From contig NC_088779.1 of NCBI RefSeq assembly GCF_954871325.1, positions 14,820,846 through 14,884,845 of the forward strand: DNA of 64,000 nucleotides. The letters run 5' to 3'. The position numbers and the translations under genes are program-made. Source of the stretch: Gordionus sp. m RMFG-2023. Lineage: Eukaryota > Nematomorpha > Gordioida > Chordodea > Parachordodidae. Positions 1 through 13,533 of this stretch are shown piece after piece (within the stretch, counting starts at the first letter, position 1; each line of letters opens with the position of its first letter). A model generated the notes under the pieces. That model did not search any database. It was not told the origin of the DNA and worked only from the letters and a program-made list of their open reading frames with translations.

Positions 1-492
1 GAGTAAAATTAATCAAGGGTGGTTAAAGTGGAGATCTTTATCTGGAGTGCTCTTTGACAAAAGAATCCCACATAAATTGAAGGGAAAAATTTACAGTTCC
101 ATAGTACAACCAACTATTCTATATAGTTCGGAAACATGGTCAACCAAAGAATCAGACGAGTCTACAAACTATGGAGATGAGAATGCTGAGGATGATTGCT
201 GGGGTAACAAGAAAGGATAAGGTGCGAAGTATAAGAATACTAGGAAGTTTAAAGGTAGTGCCCATTAAGACTAAGATAATAGTAAACAGACTTAGGTGGT
301 ATGGGCATACAATGAGAAGGCCTATGAACTACATAGGAAATAAGGTAAACTTCAATGGGGCCATAAAGTTAGAGCCAATATGAAGAAGTATAAATTAGAT
401 AAACAAGATAGTATGAATAACATAAAGTGGAGAGAGATATTGAAGGAGCTTACCACCAGAAAGGTGAAAGCTAAAGAGGAAAAAAAAAATAT
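1..492 (+). pseudogene. LINE reverse transcriptase tail, 3' end of a non-LTR retrotransposon
   Basis: The frame opening at base 2 reads [18 protein letters not shown] and, further on, a SSETWSTK motif. The frame at 171-383 continues with [17 protein letters not shown] and NRLRWYGHTMRRP. These are the conserved segments just after the polymerase core of RTE-like LINEs: the GVL..RMP, YGxETW, MLR...GVTR and RLRWxGHxxRR blocks. The two parts are in different frames, so a frameshift lies near 150-170. Past the last stop the sequence still resembles the usual tail (KYKLDKQDSMNNIKWREIL in another frame), and an A-rich run at 478-490 fits a LINE 3' end. The upstream part is cut off by the window edge. 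It is a dead copy, distinct from the LINE at 5.2 kb. Confidence 0.8.
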
Positions 493-1007
493 TACCTTAA
501 TTTTTTTTGATGATATATGAATTATAAATATCTAAAAACCGATAAATTACTATAATGAAGTTAGCCCGGTTCTAGGAGATAATTATTTCGAATACGATGT
601 TAAATATTTTATTTATATTGAATTGTACTAGTCCTCTAGTAATAAAATTGGTTTATCGATCAAAACTCGAGTTTGCGACACGAGTTTCTAGTGTAAAGCA
701 AAAATTATAAAATATTTTTAGTTTAAGAGAACACCTTTAAAAAAAGTAATCTTAAATATAAATATTTCAATGCTAATATCGAAATACTATGCATAAAATA
801 TGATTGAGCAAAATATTCACAATAAATTATTATATTAATAATTTGTTTTTGGGTTGGTGCTCGGGTCTATGGATTTTGTCAACCATCGACCCATTTGATT
901 TGGTTGGTTCATTTTTTTAACCAAAAATCATGCTAATTCGACTCAACCAGGCAATTTTACCATACTACCTTGTAACAAACAACGTTAGCTTGAGAAAAAC
1001 GATCCTT
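493..1007. other. AT-rich non-coding stretch
   Basis: I see no gene here. The short open frame overlapping the end of this stretch on the minus strand (957-1154) has no recognisable motif and runs through a tRNA-like SINE head, so I do not treat it as a gene. Confidence 0.5.
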
Positions 1008-1076
1008 CCTAGATTCGAACCCAGATCCACTCGATAAGTGGTATACGCATTCACAGGCTAAGCCACACTGGCTCCT
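1008..1076 (-). mobile_element. tRNA-like head of a SINE (A and B boxes)
   Basis: Read on the minus strand, this stretch holds a polymerase III A box (tggcttagcctg, 1054-1065) and a B box (gggttcgaatc, 1012-1022), about 30 bases apart. Between them ccact...agtgg could pair as an anticodon-like stem. A clean cloverleaf acceptor stem is not visible, and AT-rich sequence follows the B box. This fits the tRNA-derived head of a SINE or a decayed tRNA pseudogene better than a working tRNA gene. Confidence 0.5.
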
Positions 1077-1493
1077 CAAAATCAAAAAAAAATTCATATA
1101 TGCCAGTGGCGATCCAAAAAAAATATTAAATTTGTTAGGCGATACATTTGGCACCGTCTATCATAAGCCATATTATTTTACAATGATTATTAAAAATAAA
1201 ATTAAAAAGGGAAAATTTATTACCAATTTTTTTAATCAACCATTTTTAAAGGGAATAATCATTACTAACGAGTTTCAGCACCTCAATCCTTCTTAAAATT
1301 CTTTTATTTTAATTATATCGTAAATAAGAACACTGAATATATTTATTTTTTACAATTTTCTTAAGTAGAATCTAAAGGGTTACAAAAAATTTTATGAAAT
1401 TTGTGACCATCGTATTATATTTTTGAATAAAAATTGATTTTATGAACTCACGATTTTCAACTTTAAAGGTATATATTTTTGGATCTGATTGAG

Positions 1494-1570
1494 GTAGCAC
1501 TCTAAAATTTGAACTATATGGAAATTTACAAGCTAGCACTCTAAAATTTGAATTATATGGAAATTTACAA
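1494..1570. repeat. 39-bp direct tandem duplication
   Basis: Two adjacent near-identical copies begin tagcactctaaaatttgaa and differ at about one base. This is local slippage; no function is suggested. Confidence 0.7.
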
Positions 1571-4439
1571 CATAAATAAGGATCAAGTTAAATTTTATTT
1601 ATTTTAAAGAGGGTCATCGGAAACACTTGTTGTTTCACGTGGAATAACCTATATATTAAAATTTGCTTTAAAAATAGATTCAAATATCAAATCCAGAAAG
1701 AATTTATCCCCTGCTGATGTGGAAAAATTAAAAATCTACATCTGATGAATTAGAAATTTATGAATGTGGTATATATATTAATGATAAAAAGTAATATTCC
1801 TGCCTGTGCATGAGCCGAAACGTTTAATATTGATCAATTTTAAATATTTGTATTGGAATATATAATGAGAAAACAAATTCAATAGGCTTTGGAAAAATTT
1901 GTTTCATTTTACAACCCCTTAGTTGTATTTTATAGTGAAACGAGAACCCACAATTCTGTTTGCAGGCACCAAAAGTTAAACTAATTATTATTGCAGGAAT
2001 TTTACATCAAATATCTTAAATGACAAATTTACATTATTTTAAATGCAAAGCATGCCACAGATAAACATTCCACATGTTTTTAAATAGGCAAGATCAAGGA
2101 AATATGCTAGATATGTATGGGAATCTCGGAATTGAATCTTTTTTGGTTATTAACAATTTTAATAACCAGGTCGGGGTTTACATCAGAATTAATTGAGATA
2201 TTTTGTATCAGGCTAAAAATTGATATTATATTCCATATCTATATTCTTTAACAATAGTCATAAAATTTCAATTAGTCTATTTAAGGCTCACCAAGAAATA
2301 CCAATAGTGTAAATACTGCCTCTGAAAGATCAAAAGTAAATTCAAAAAATAAGATCAAATAAAACTAACCAAATAATATTTGACCGTTATTTTTTATTAA
2401 TTAAACTTTATTCCATAAATTTAAAGTAAAAAACTAAAATATGAAAATAAAAGTCCATTTTAACTGAAAAACAATAGTACCCCAAATATTTTTGTTTATT
2501 TAATTAATAAAAATAAGACAACTAGCCAAGCAAATATGTAAATCAATAGAGATAGAAAAAACCTATAAATCTTTAACTTTTCTCCCTTATTTTTAAGATA
2601 TATCAATTTTTTAATTTTATTTCCGTGTTAATGATTAATAAAAAATATTTTTAATATCATTTAAATGGGAATATTATGGAACGTATAACATCATTTAGTT
2701 TTCTACGATCTTTGTTCATATTTGGAATATTTATGATCAAAAATGTCAATATTTCATTATTTTTTAAAATTTGAAGGATCATATCTTCAGTCACGGCTAG
2801 ATCAAAACTAAAATTTGGGCAAATTATTATTAATTAATGATACATATATAACGAGTTTCATTTAAATCCTAGGAGGTAGTTCGATTTAACATGGAATTGA
2901 GACCCATATAAAAAGAACTACCTCTTATGGTAAAACTATTGAGACTTATATATCTCAAAATAATTTTATATTGATTTTATTTCTTCTTTCACCCAGGCCT
3001 CAGTTCAGTAGGGATAGATAAAATCTTTGAAAACAATATTCAATTAAAACCTGATAATGTTAGGTCCGGCCGAAATCTTAAAGCCCGACCAGAATTTTGA
3101 CTATTTTCTGCAAATTGAAAATGTGAGCAATGATTTTAGCTGTATTTGGCAAATTCTTTCAAAAAAATTTGAAAATATGAGCAGATGTTATTGAACGCTC
3201 CAATATATGATTTCCCAATTGATGAATAAATTCTAAATATATTTATAACTATTAATGGCTTAATGATTCATGTATAGATATACAGTTGAATCGACAAGTT
3301 TTGATAGATATTCTTTGCCGTAAGTAAAGCCACATTAAATTTCTAAAAAAGTTTAAAAAAGAATATAAATTTTGTTAAAAAACATTAAATAAGAATAATT
3401 GTAAACTTTTTTTAAACTCATTCATTATACTTAAATTATGGAATAAATGTAAATTACATATATTCTTATAAATAATAATTGTTTTTTGAACTATTTGAAT
3501 TTTATATTTTTATATATTAAATCAGCTCAGGAGTCAGCTCACGAATGGACTCATTGAGCTGTTTCAAGTTGGAGTCGATTTTTCGACTAGAAACTCGACT
3601 AGCGGCTAATTTTAATTGATTTTTAAGTTTTCAAACCAGGGACCATTTTTAGAATTAAAAAAATCGTATACCTATTTATTTTATACTTTAAAATTTAGTC
3701 AACATTCATTTTATAAATTTTAGGAAAAAAATGAGGATAAAATGGCAAATTAAAAACAAAAATTTTCCAGGTCTTGTAAAAGAATCCATTTTGGTATTTT
3801 TTATAATTAGTAAATATACCTAGGCAACATTTATACTAGACGGGGATAAGAGCCATTTGTCTTCGCTATTTATATGGTAAAGTAAAAAACAAACAATATT
3901 TATATATTTCGGGCAAATCAAAATGAATGGTAAATCAAGCTTTTTGCAGAAAAACGGAGATTTTTATCAAAATATTAGCTAGGCGAGTCTCCCCACATTC
4001 CTAATTTTATTATTTCTAAAAAAACTAAAACAAAAATTAATTTTTAATTTAATGTATATGAACTACCGTCCGAGTTCACGACTCGCTAACGACTAACGAC
4101 TTTGAGTCTGACTAGTATTTAATAACACTCTTTAATAGACCTTTAATGGCTAAATTAGTTTGGATATCGGATAAAATTGAAAGTATAGGCCGATATCTAT
4201 ATCGACACCATGAGTAAAAGCCGATACAGTCTCTGGGTTTAATTATTTTATTTTTAACATGTGGAAATAATTGTAATTATCTCCTACTTGCCAGTTAAAC
4301 CCATTTATTATTAACCAGGATCTTCCCTCTTTGGATCTGGTTGGTTCTTATTTTTGAATATAGATTATTAGCGCATTTCTTAAAAAAATTACAACAAAGA
4401 TTTTTTCGCTTAAAAAATAAAGTAAACAAAAGAAATTAT

Positions 4440-4700
4440 TTGATTATGAGTACTCCTAAAACGAATTATTTGTTATTCGATTCGATTTGATTCGTATTTT
4501 ACGAATTATGAATATTTAGAAAAAGTATTCGTCGAATAGTAAATTTTTATTATTCGATTCGAAATTATTCGTATTATTCGTAAATATTCGTATTATTCGA
4601 AATTATTCGTATTATTCAAAATTATTTATAAATATTCATTAATATTCATAATTTTTCGTAAATATTTTATTTTTCGTTAATATTCGTAAATCGTAAGTAA
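4440..4700. repeat. attcg-rich patch, likely hAT subterminal relic
   Basis: The motifs attcgattcgaa and tattcgtaaatattcg recur many times. The same vocabulary forms the ends of the BED-type hAT element at 40275-42807 and a patch at 26985-27085. I infer that this is a decayed end or MITE of that family. No terminal inverted repeat or target duplication could be fixed. Confidence 0.4.
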
Positions 4701-5184
4701 ATAAAATTAAATTTTCCTAGTGGATTTCATTTCATTTCATTTTACTTTATTAAATTTTATATAGAAAAAACCGGGTTACATTGAGTACAGGGGAACGTTA
4801 GATCACTCTAATTACAAATTGAGCTATTATTTTATAAAACTAGAAATTTGAGCCTAAAATAGATAATTACGTCATAAATGATTGACTAAAAAAATTGTGA
4901 AAAGTATTTAGTATTTTAATTTTTACAGAAAAAAATTGATAAACATAAATAAATAACTAACACAATGTTTTTTAATTGATTTTTTTAAATAAGCTAAATA
5001 AAATTTAAATTTTATTAACTACTTTTATTTTATTCTAATAATAAATTATTATTTTATAACATAATACCTCTATTTCTAAGATTTATTATTATATGAATAT
5101 AAATATAATCTTTTATTATATATATTATTATCTATCCTTTAGTTTTTTCACTCTACCCAAATAAAAAATTTTTCCCCCTTTTCA

Positions 5185-7749
5185 GGAAACCTAAATAAAA
5201 TTTCCTTAAATACAAGATCCCTTAATAATAACAAACTTGCACAATTAAAAATTCTTCTAGACATCCTAGAAATTGATATTGCTTGTATTCAAGAAACTCA
5301 TTGGACAGACTCATGTAAAATCTAATGTAAAGAATACAAATTATTTTCGTCAGGAGAAACAAATATTAACTGGTCTGGTGTCTGTATAATTATAAAAGAT
5401 AACCTAATTGATTACATTTCAAATTTTGAAGCTTTAAATAGTAGAATATGTAGTATTAGACTAAATACGATATGCAAAGTTTTAAATATCATAAACATAT
5501 ATACCCCTGCTAATTATCTTGAAAAAAAAATTTTCTCCCTACCCTCTTGGAATACCTAAATAAATTTCTAAAAAGAGAAAATTTATTAATTGCTGGAGAT
5601 TTTAATGTCAAATTTGGACGTTTAGGAATTAAAAATCACAATTCCTTAGGCTCTGCCGCTCTTATTATAAAATCTGATACTGAAGGCAAAAATTTACTTG
5701 AAATTTATCATAACCTTAACCTTCGAATCACAAATACCTTTTTTGAACACTCAAACCCTAAAGAAATTTACACGTGTTTTAATTCTTCTCATAACTCTTG
5801 GTCCCAAATTGATTACTTTATTTGTTCTAAATCTACAATTAGTTAGATAACTAATAGCAAAGTTCTTCACCAAGTAAATTTTAATTCAGATCATAAAATG
5901 ATTATGTGTTATCTAAAAATAGACCCAAAAATCTGGTATAAAAGCTAAAAATAAATAAAAAAAATAAAACTAGACATTAATGCCTTAAATGATCAAAACA
6001 TTAAAGGAAAATATATAACGTCAGTCAAAAATCATATTCAAACCAACAATTTACAAACAAATCTTAACATTAATATTCTTTGGGAAAATACTTCAGAAAT
6101 ATTTACCAAATCAGCTACAAATTCTTTACCTACTAAACAAAAATATCCTGACTGGATTTCATCACAATCAAAAAATCTTATCGCCAATCTTATTGGAAAT
6201 GGACATTATACAAAAAACAAAACTAATTTCATTTTTTACAATATAAGTCACAAATTAAGATCTGACAAAATAATTTTTTTAGAAAAAAGAGCAAATGATT
6301 AATACAAAACTTATTTAATATTAATAATTCTTATAAAGCCTTCAACCTTTTAAAATCCATTACAACATTTAAAAAAGAACTTATTCCAAGAATTATTTAC
6401 AATGATCAAATCATTACTAATACACACGATCAAATGAATTTATGGACATCTCATTATAAGAACATTTTTAGCATAAATAAACCCTCTCTCTTATTAAATG
6501 ATTTTACAAATATTCAAACAATACCTTCTACTTCAAATCTTCTCCCTCCTTCCAACTCTCAACATGTATCATCAAATACCACTACCTTAGATACATTCCC
6601 TTCCACCTCATATCTCCCTCCTCATCCTCTCCCTAACCTTCAACTTATACATTCATTTAACCCAGATACAAATAGACTTCTACTTCCAACTAAAAGAGAG
6701 ATAACTAATATTATAAATAAACTAAAAAATTATAAAGCGTGTGGAAATGATGGTATTTATAATGAATTTCTAAAAATTGATGCTCCTCTTTCAGCTCAAA
6801 TTCTTCTCCCAATAATGACTAAAATTTGGTATGAAGGTACCCTCCCATCAGATTGGCTATTAGCTACTTTATTTAACTTTTCTAAAATAAAAAACCCTAG
6901 ACTGGAGAGGTATATCACTAAACTCTGTGATATACAAAGTCTTTACCCATATCATTCTAAATGGATTAAAACCTATTATAGAGCCACATTACCTTGACTC
7001 ATTAATTTCTTTTAGAAAAGGTCATAATGCCCTGGAAGCCATTATAGCCCTGAAAATTCAAATAGAAAGAGCTAAATTAGAAAAAATCAATTTTTTATCG
7101 CTGCCCTAGACTTTAAAAGAGCTTTTCGACTCTATAATTCATTCTAAATTATGGACTGCTCTAGAAAAAAAAAATTCCATCTTATCTATTGAAACTTTTA
7201 AAAGTTTATACCAAAATTATTCTATTCAAATTATTCACAATAATTTAAAATTTCAAAAAATACCAGTAAATATAGGATTAAAACAAGGTTGTGTTTTATC
7301 TCCGTTACTTTTCAACTTCATTATAAACTCTATTATTAAAAATGTTAAAATCGCTTATACTGAAATATTTCAAATAGAAGATATAAATATTTTAGCTTTT
7401 GCAGATGACATATGTCTGACAGCTACTTCTATGCCTAAATTACAACATTTAACTAATATTTTTATCTACGAAGCAAGTTCTTTTGGCCTACATCCAAACG
7501 TAGAAAAAACGAAAGTACTTACATCCTTTTCTACATCAAACCATGATAAATTAAAAATTAATAATTTTGATGTTTCTGAAGTATATTACATGAAATACCT
7601 AGGAGTTATCCTTAATAAAGGACAAACAAGATTAGATACAATAGATAAAATAAACAAAGCTAAATATAAATATCGCTCTCTTATGAAAATTTGGTCTTCA
7701 TACCAATTATCCATTCCTTTAAAAATCCGATTATTTAAAACTTTAATAC
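5185..7749 (+). pseudogene. LINE (non-LTR retrotransposon): endonuclease and reverse transcriptase
   Basis: An APE-type endonuclease region comes first: IQETHW near 5290, GDFNVKFGR near 5600, IDYFICS near 5810. The reverse transcriptase follows, with CGNDGIYNEFLK near 6740, GLKQGCVLSPLLFN near 7280, the catalytic AFADDICLTA near 7400 and YLGVILNKG near 7600. Several stops and frameshifts separate the pieces: open stretches are 5547-5846, 6434-6997, 6927-7109 and 7431-7754, so the copy is dead. It is not finished at 7749. A Ty3/gypsy element is inserted there, and the LINE resumes at 15147 in a compatible frame (LFKTLIL, then STLFYGIETW). I cannot assign the clade firmly. Confidence 0.85.
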
Positions 7750-8033
7750 TGTAGCGATTTGATTTCTAGATACTATAATTTTATTTCTTTAAATCAAACT
7801 GTGGCGATTAAAATATTTTTTTATTTCTTTATTAATCAATTCCAAAAACATATATTGTATCTCGAATATATAAAATTACATATATTTTTATCGCGAACTA
7901 CCAAAAAAAAATATCAAAAAAAAAATCAATGACCTCATTTTTTCTTTCTTTTCACATATAAACATACCAATAAAATCAATATATTTCTTTAAAAAAATAC
8001 AAAAATCAATATATTTATTTATTTACTACAACA
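7750..8033 (-). repeat. LTR (3' LTR of the minus-strand gypsy element)
   Basis: 284 bp, read on the plus strand as tgtagcgatttg to actacaaca, with TG/CA ends. It is near identical to the copy at 14836-15146. Just inside it, tgtaccct and agggtaca (8034-8067) form a short inverted repeat. Confidence 0.92.
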
Positions 8034-8156
8034 TGTACCCTTCTAAGGATAAACTTCAGGGTACATGCTAAAAAATGATTGCTAATCCATATAACTAAAT
8101 TTATAAAAATTCACATCATTAAAAAAAAAATTCACATCATTAACAAAAAAAAACAC

Positions 8157-8993
8157 TCATGGCACTTGAGTATTAATGAGTAAATCCTCTAAGGAATCAC
8201 TCATTTCAACTTCAGTCCCATTAGCATCATTAACACTTTTATTTACCGCAACATTCGAATTTCTTCCATGGGGAATTCTTTTCATTTTTTCTAACTGTGC
8301 AGCTAAATTCGAATTTCGTTCACTTGAGACTTCCTTCATTTTCTCGATCTCAGCAGCCCTCCGAAATTTGAATAACTCTTCCCTTTCCGCAAACTCCCCC
8401 GCTTCTCTTGCAAACGATCTTGATTCCTCGAACACACTTCGGGGCTGCCCTCCTGCCCAACGATGGATTCCCTGATTGAAGGTACACAAATTGCTCGATC
8501 CACTAGCGCACTCCCGGGCCTTGTGCCCCCTTCCCCCACAGTTGAAACAATTCAAATTTACTACCCTCATTCCGGTCTGTCTCGCTTGTATGGCCACCGG
8601 ACCAGTCATGAAATTTGCATGTTGAGAAGTTCTTCCTTGCAAGGACGTATGCACCGGACCAGTCATGAAATTTGCATGTTGAGAGGTTCTTCCTTGTAAG
8701 GACGTAGGACCATTCGAAATTAACGGTGGAGCTCCCTCTCCAGTTTGCTGTTCTATCCAGGCATCATGCCATTTCATTGATAAAGGATTAGCCATCTCTA
8801 ATGAATTTATTCGTAGCTTATTTCGATTCGTTTTTATGTAGAAGGTTTCCATGGCCGAATATATATATTTATTTTTTTTTTTTAATATTTCCCTTTTTTT
8901 ACCTCTTGATTTTTTTAAAAAAAACAAATTACAACACAAATTATTTAAAATGGACACTACCCCTAATTTCTTTATTCTTTTTCCTTTCACCAC
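8157..8993 (-). other. Extra 3' region of the gypsy element with a CCHC zinc knuckle
   Basis: This open region lies after integrase in element order, where other gypsy elements may carry an envelope gene, but I see no envelope features. It encodes a single zinc knuckle (CFNCGGRGHKAREC), a directly repeated 19-residue segment made by a 57-bp duplication near 8600-8712, and a charged helical C-terminal part. It is visibly less AT-rich than the pol region. A nucleocapsid-like protein at the 3' end is unusual; it could be a displaced gag piece or an acquired gene. Confidence 0.6.
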
Positions 8994-9746
8994 AAATAAA
9001 AATAATAATTACTATTATTATTATAACACATTTTCAATTCAAAAACAAATATACACAACTTTCTCTTTTTCTTTAACTATCAAAACAATTTACATACCAA
9101 ACCTACTTAACTCGAAAACATAACACAATATTCTTCTTTTTTTTTAAAAAAATCAAACAATTTACATATAATTTTATCAAAGAGTTTACATGCTACCCTA
9201 CCAGTTGTTTTCTTTTTTCTTCTCCTTTTAACCTCAATTGCCAAAGTAAAAATAAAATTCCCCCTTTTTACTATTTTTAAATTACATATCTCTTTTTTTG
9301 ATTCTTTAACTATCACAAATTCCTATTTAAATTTTTACAACTCTATACTCCTCTAATTAATTATCTCTTTATGCTATTTTCAATCTTTATTATTATTTTT
9401 CCTTTTACCAATTCTCTCCTAAATTGAATTCTTTAAATAATTTCACAAATATACCGCGTGTAATACATTACCTATCTAATTCTTTAGCGATATTCCTATG
9501 GCCACTTGAACCCTCAAGCATTTGATTTTTCTACCGATTTCATTTATTTTCTACCCACCTTATATATATATATTTACATTTACGGTCCACAAATTAAGAT
9601 TGGCTGCCCTACAAGGTCCAAATTCTCCCAAAAATTTTTTTTTTTTTTTAATTTTTTTTTTTTTAATTTTCTATTCGCGATATACCAATTTTTTACACAT
9701 ATTATTATTCCAATTACCAATTTTTTTTTTACATATTATTATTCCA

Positions 9747-10537
9747 TTATACTCGTACTCTTAACTGATTTCTATGTCTCGTAACCTCACTATGGTCTTC
9801 CAATCTAACTTTTAATACTTTATTTCCTACATTCTCTATAACTATTCCTTTTTCCCATTTTTTACTCATTCCATACATCCGAACCCACACTAATTGATCA
9901 ACCACAAATTTCGACACAACACAATCTCCCCTCTCTATCTTCAAATCTACCGGTCTCAAATTATCCAAAAAAAATTAATTTTTCTTCCCATCATTTTCTC
10001 TGCTGGTGACTTGCCATCCTTTCCAATCGCACTATTGTAATACAAATGCGTTATCCACAATTCTCCCTTACTTTCTTTATTCTTTTTTAACCAATTTTTC
10101 ACTATCGCTACCATCCGTTCCGCCTGCCCATTTGAACTAGGATGGTAAGGTGGTGATAATATATGTCTTACATTCATCTTTACACAAAATTTTTTAAACA
10201 ACACACTTATAAAGGCCGGTCCCCCATCGGACACCATAATACTTGGAATACCAAACCTCGAAAACCATTTTTTGCAATGTTTTATCACTATTCCCGCTGT
10301 TAAACCATGTACTTCTTCAAACTCAATCCATTTCGAAAATGCATCTACACTCAAAATAAATTTTTTATCTTCCCATTCAAAAAAATCCAAATGCAATCTT
10401 ATCCATCGTCCCTTAACCTTTGGCCAATTACTACCCTTTTCCTTCCGGGGCATATCAGACCAGGCATTGCAAACCTCACAACTTTTACACAAATCATTAA
10501 TTTCTTCATTCATCCCGGGCCACCATACATATTCCAC
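9747..10537 (-). other. Integrase region of the gypsy element
   Basis: A retroviral-type integrase core is visible: a CxxC zinc-binding end (CKSCEVC), the catalytic-core blocks LDFFEW..., VSDGGPAF and SPPYHPSSNGQAERMV, and a C-terminal basic tail near 9750-9960. It follows RNase H in the usual Ty3/gypsy order. Confidence 0.9.
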
Positions 10538-10574
10538 ATTGCTTCATTTTTTCTATTCCTTGATGCCCCCCATG

Positions 10575-12683
10575 TTACATATTCAACACCCTTTCCCTCA
10601 AACGTCGAGGGACTATAACTCTATTTCCCCTCATTATACAATCATCAATTATTACCAATTCAGTTTCTATATTTTTATACTTATTTCCTTTATCATTCCA
10701 CACTCTTTTACCTGTTAGAAATAATTTTATTAAACCTAATTCCCTATCCTTTAGGGTATACTCTTGTATTTCTTTCCACGTAGTAGGGCTACCCTTGAAA
10801 CCCCCCTTTAATATCCGAATTAATGCTTTTTCCTCCATCATATCTTCCATTACATAACTATTTTCTTCTCCCATACCTAATCTAGATAACACATCGGGTA
10901 AATGATTTTCTTTACCCTGTCGATATTTCAATTCCAAATCAAAGCTTCCTACTAACAGGAGCCACCTCTGAAGTCTCGGCGACATCATCAGTTCCTTATT
11001 ATTCTTCCTGAACAAATGTATCAATGGCTTATGGTCAGTATACATTACAAATTTCCTTCCAACTAAATATTCCCTACATTTCGTCAAACCAAAAATAACC
11101 GCCAACGCTTCTTGCTTTATTACCGAATATCTTGTTTCTACTTCTTTAAAAACTCTCGAGAAAAATATTACCGGTCTTTCTATACCTTCTATCAAATGTA
11201 ATAACGCTCCTCCCACCCCTTTATTAGAAGCATCAACAGCCATAATCACTTCCAATTCACTATTAAAACACACTAACACAGGCTCTTTACTAATTTCCAA
11301 TTTCAATTTTTCAAACGCCAATTCTTGTTCATTTTTCCATTCAAAAGGCACATTTTTTTAAAATAACTCATATAAGGGAACGGCGATCCTTGCAAAATCT
11401 TCAATAAATCTATGGTAATAATTCCCCATTCCCATAAACGATTGAATTTCAGCCTTATTCACCGGTTTTCTTAAATTCGCAATACTCATCAAATTTTTAT
11501 CCAACGGTTTTACCTCTATTCCATTTATTCTATGTCCCAAATATACAACTTCAGTAACACCCATAACACTTTTTTCACTACTTGCCCTCAATCCTTTAAC
11601 CTTTATTCGTTCAAAAACCTCTTCTAACCTTTGATTATGTTGTTCTACCGTTATTCCCGTAATCAATACGTCTTCCATATAATAAAAAACACCTTCTAAC
11701 CCTTGAAAAACAGCAGCCATTGTCCTTTGAAAAATCGGTGCCGAAACACTTAGTCCAAATGGCAATCTACAAAACGTAAACAATCCTTTAAACGTCGTTA
11801 TGGTTAACAATTTCCTCGTAGATTCTTTCATAGGTAACTGTAAATACGCACATGAAAAATCAATTTTTGAAAAATACTTCGCCCCTTTCAAATTCGCTAA
11901 AATTTCATCAATTCTCGGTAACGGATACTTTATTTCCACAACCCATGGATTTAAAGTTACTCTGAAATTCGCACAAATTCTCAACTTGCCATACGCTTTC
12001 CTTATAGGAACTAATGGAGTTGCCCATTCGCTATATCCAATCGGACAAATTATCCCATCTCTTAACCACTTATCTAATTCTTTTTCCATTTCTGCTCTCC
12101 ATTCAAAAGGCACTCTACTTACAGCACAATACTGTGGAATATATCCTTCCTTCAAACGTATATCTACTTCATAATCTATTAAACAACCTAATTCTTCACT
12201 AAAAATCTCTTTATATTTATTTACTAAATCCTTAACAGACTCTTTTAAAATTTTTAAATCATGACTTTCATCAATTTCTTTTGTTATTACATTCTCATCA
12301 ATTTTTTTTCTCACCAATTTCACCGGAAATTTTTGCGATACAGGTATTTTCTCTCTCTCTAAATTTGAATCCTTATATATTTCCTCATCATTCACATAAT
12401 CTTTTTTTACTTTCCATGCCTCTGAAACTCCTTTATTTTCTTCTTCCAAAATCAATTCCTTACCACAAATCTTCATCAAATTAACAATTTCTGTATTCAC
12501 TAAATTATTATCGTTTTTTAAATCAATAAATTTCTCAAATTCCTGATTATTTATTATATTTAATTCACTATTCCTAACTGAAACATCAGGTTCCTCCTGC
12601 AATATTTCATCCTTAAAAACTTCAACATTTTCCTGAACTTTTTCTAAATTACTTACTAAATTTTTAATTTTATCCCTTTTCAT
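10575..12683 (-). other. Reverse transcriptase and RNase H region of the gypsy element
   Basis: The RT region (about 11358-12683) has the LRICANFR, FSKIDFSCAYLQLPM and FCRLPFGLSVSAPIFQ blocks, followed by the FMGMGNYYHRFI connection motif. RNase H (about 10575-11351) shows MAVDASNKGVGGAL and YTDHKPL. This order and these motifs place the element in Ty3/gypsy. It is a fossil part and is described only as such. Confidence 0.93.
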
Positions 12684-12701
12684 TATTTTATCCTCTAAAA
12701 T

Positions 12702-13500
12702 TCACTTTTCTATATTATCACTAATTTCCAGATCACCAATTATCATATTTTCAAATTCCTCACTTTGTTCTATGACATTACTTACTAAATTTTTAATTTT
12801 ATTCCGTTTCATTATATTATTCTCTAACATTTCTTTTTTTATATTATCACAAATTTCCAGCATATTAAATTTTACTTTTTTCACTTCAACTTTCTCAATA
12901 ATCACATTCTCTTCTTTTTTATTTTTCATTTTGATACCCCTTTCTTTCGTAGCCATCTTTGGTATTCTAATCCTTTCCTCATTTTTATTTTTTCCTTGAA
13001 ACATATACCAAAAATTATTTTCTAACCCAAAATTTGATATCCAAGACCATCCTATAATAGCGCCAATTTTTTCTTTTAATATCCACAAATCCAAATATAT
13101 TATTTCTTCATTTATAAAAACCGGTAAATTTACCCTTCCCAACACCACAACTTCAGATCCATTTAACTGTCTTACTATCATTCTATCTTTAATTATAAAT
13201 TTATCCGGCCATATTTTACGAAATTCATCATACCCCATTACTGAAATTGTTGCCCCTGTGTCTAATAACATCCATATTTCTATTCTCTATATCAATTTTA
13301 ACCCATGGACATTGATCATAATTCCCACTATCCTTCAAATTAAATATAGGTAAATCACATATTTGATTTTCCTGCTTTAAATTCTCTAATATATTTTCAT
13401 AAAATTCACAATTTTCATTTTTATTTATTCTTTTTTTTAATTTTAGTTCATTATCCTTTATTAAATTTACTTCATGATCCATCGTTTCTTTTGATGACAC
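12702..13500 (-). other. Aspartic protease region of the gypsy element
   Basis: LLDTGATISVMG near 13240-13271 is the aspartic protease signature (DTGA). The flanking sequence is charged and low in complexity. It sits between the zinc knuckles and the reverse transcriptase, as expected. Confidence 0.85.
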
Positions 13501-13533
13501 TCCTCCTGATATATTTACTTTACTATCATACAG

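Larger units (their letters stand above)
1077..5154. other. AT-rich non-coding stretch with scattered repeat relics
   Basis: No gene is visible. The stretch holds a short tandem duplication (1494-1570), a gtcg/agtc-rich patch (about 3520-4135) resembling the subterminal DNA of the fold-back elements found later, and an attcg-rich patch (4440-4700). The rest is plain AT-rich DNA with no conserved protein motif in any frame. Confidence 0.5.

Noticed and set aside
1008-1076. Functional tRNA gene
   Set aside because: The A and B boxes are good, but I cannot fold a proper acceptor stem or anticodon loop.
957-1154. 65-residue minus-strand frame
   Set aside because: It overlaps a tRNA-like SINE head and has no protein motif.
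8801-9784. Plus-strand frames with long Phe/Tyr/Ile runs in the gypsy element
   Set aside because: They are antisense shadows of A-rich minus-strand coding and non-coding DNA.
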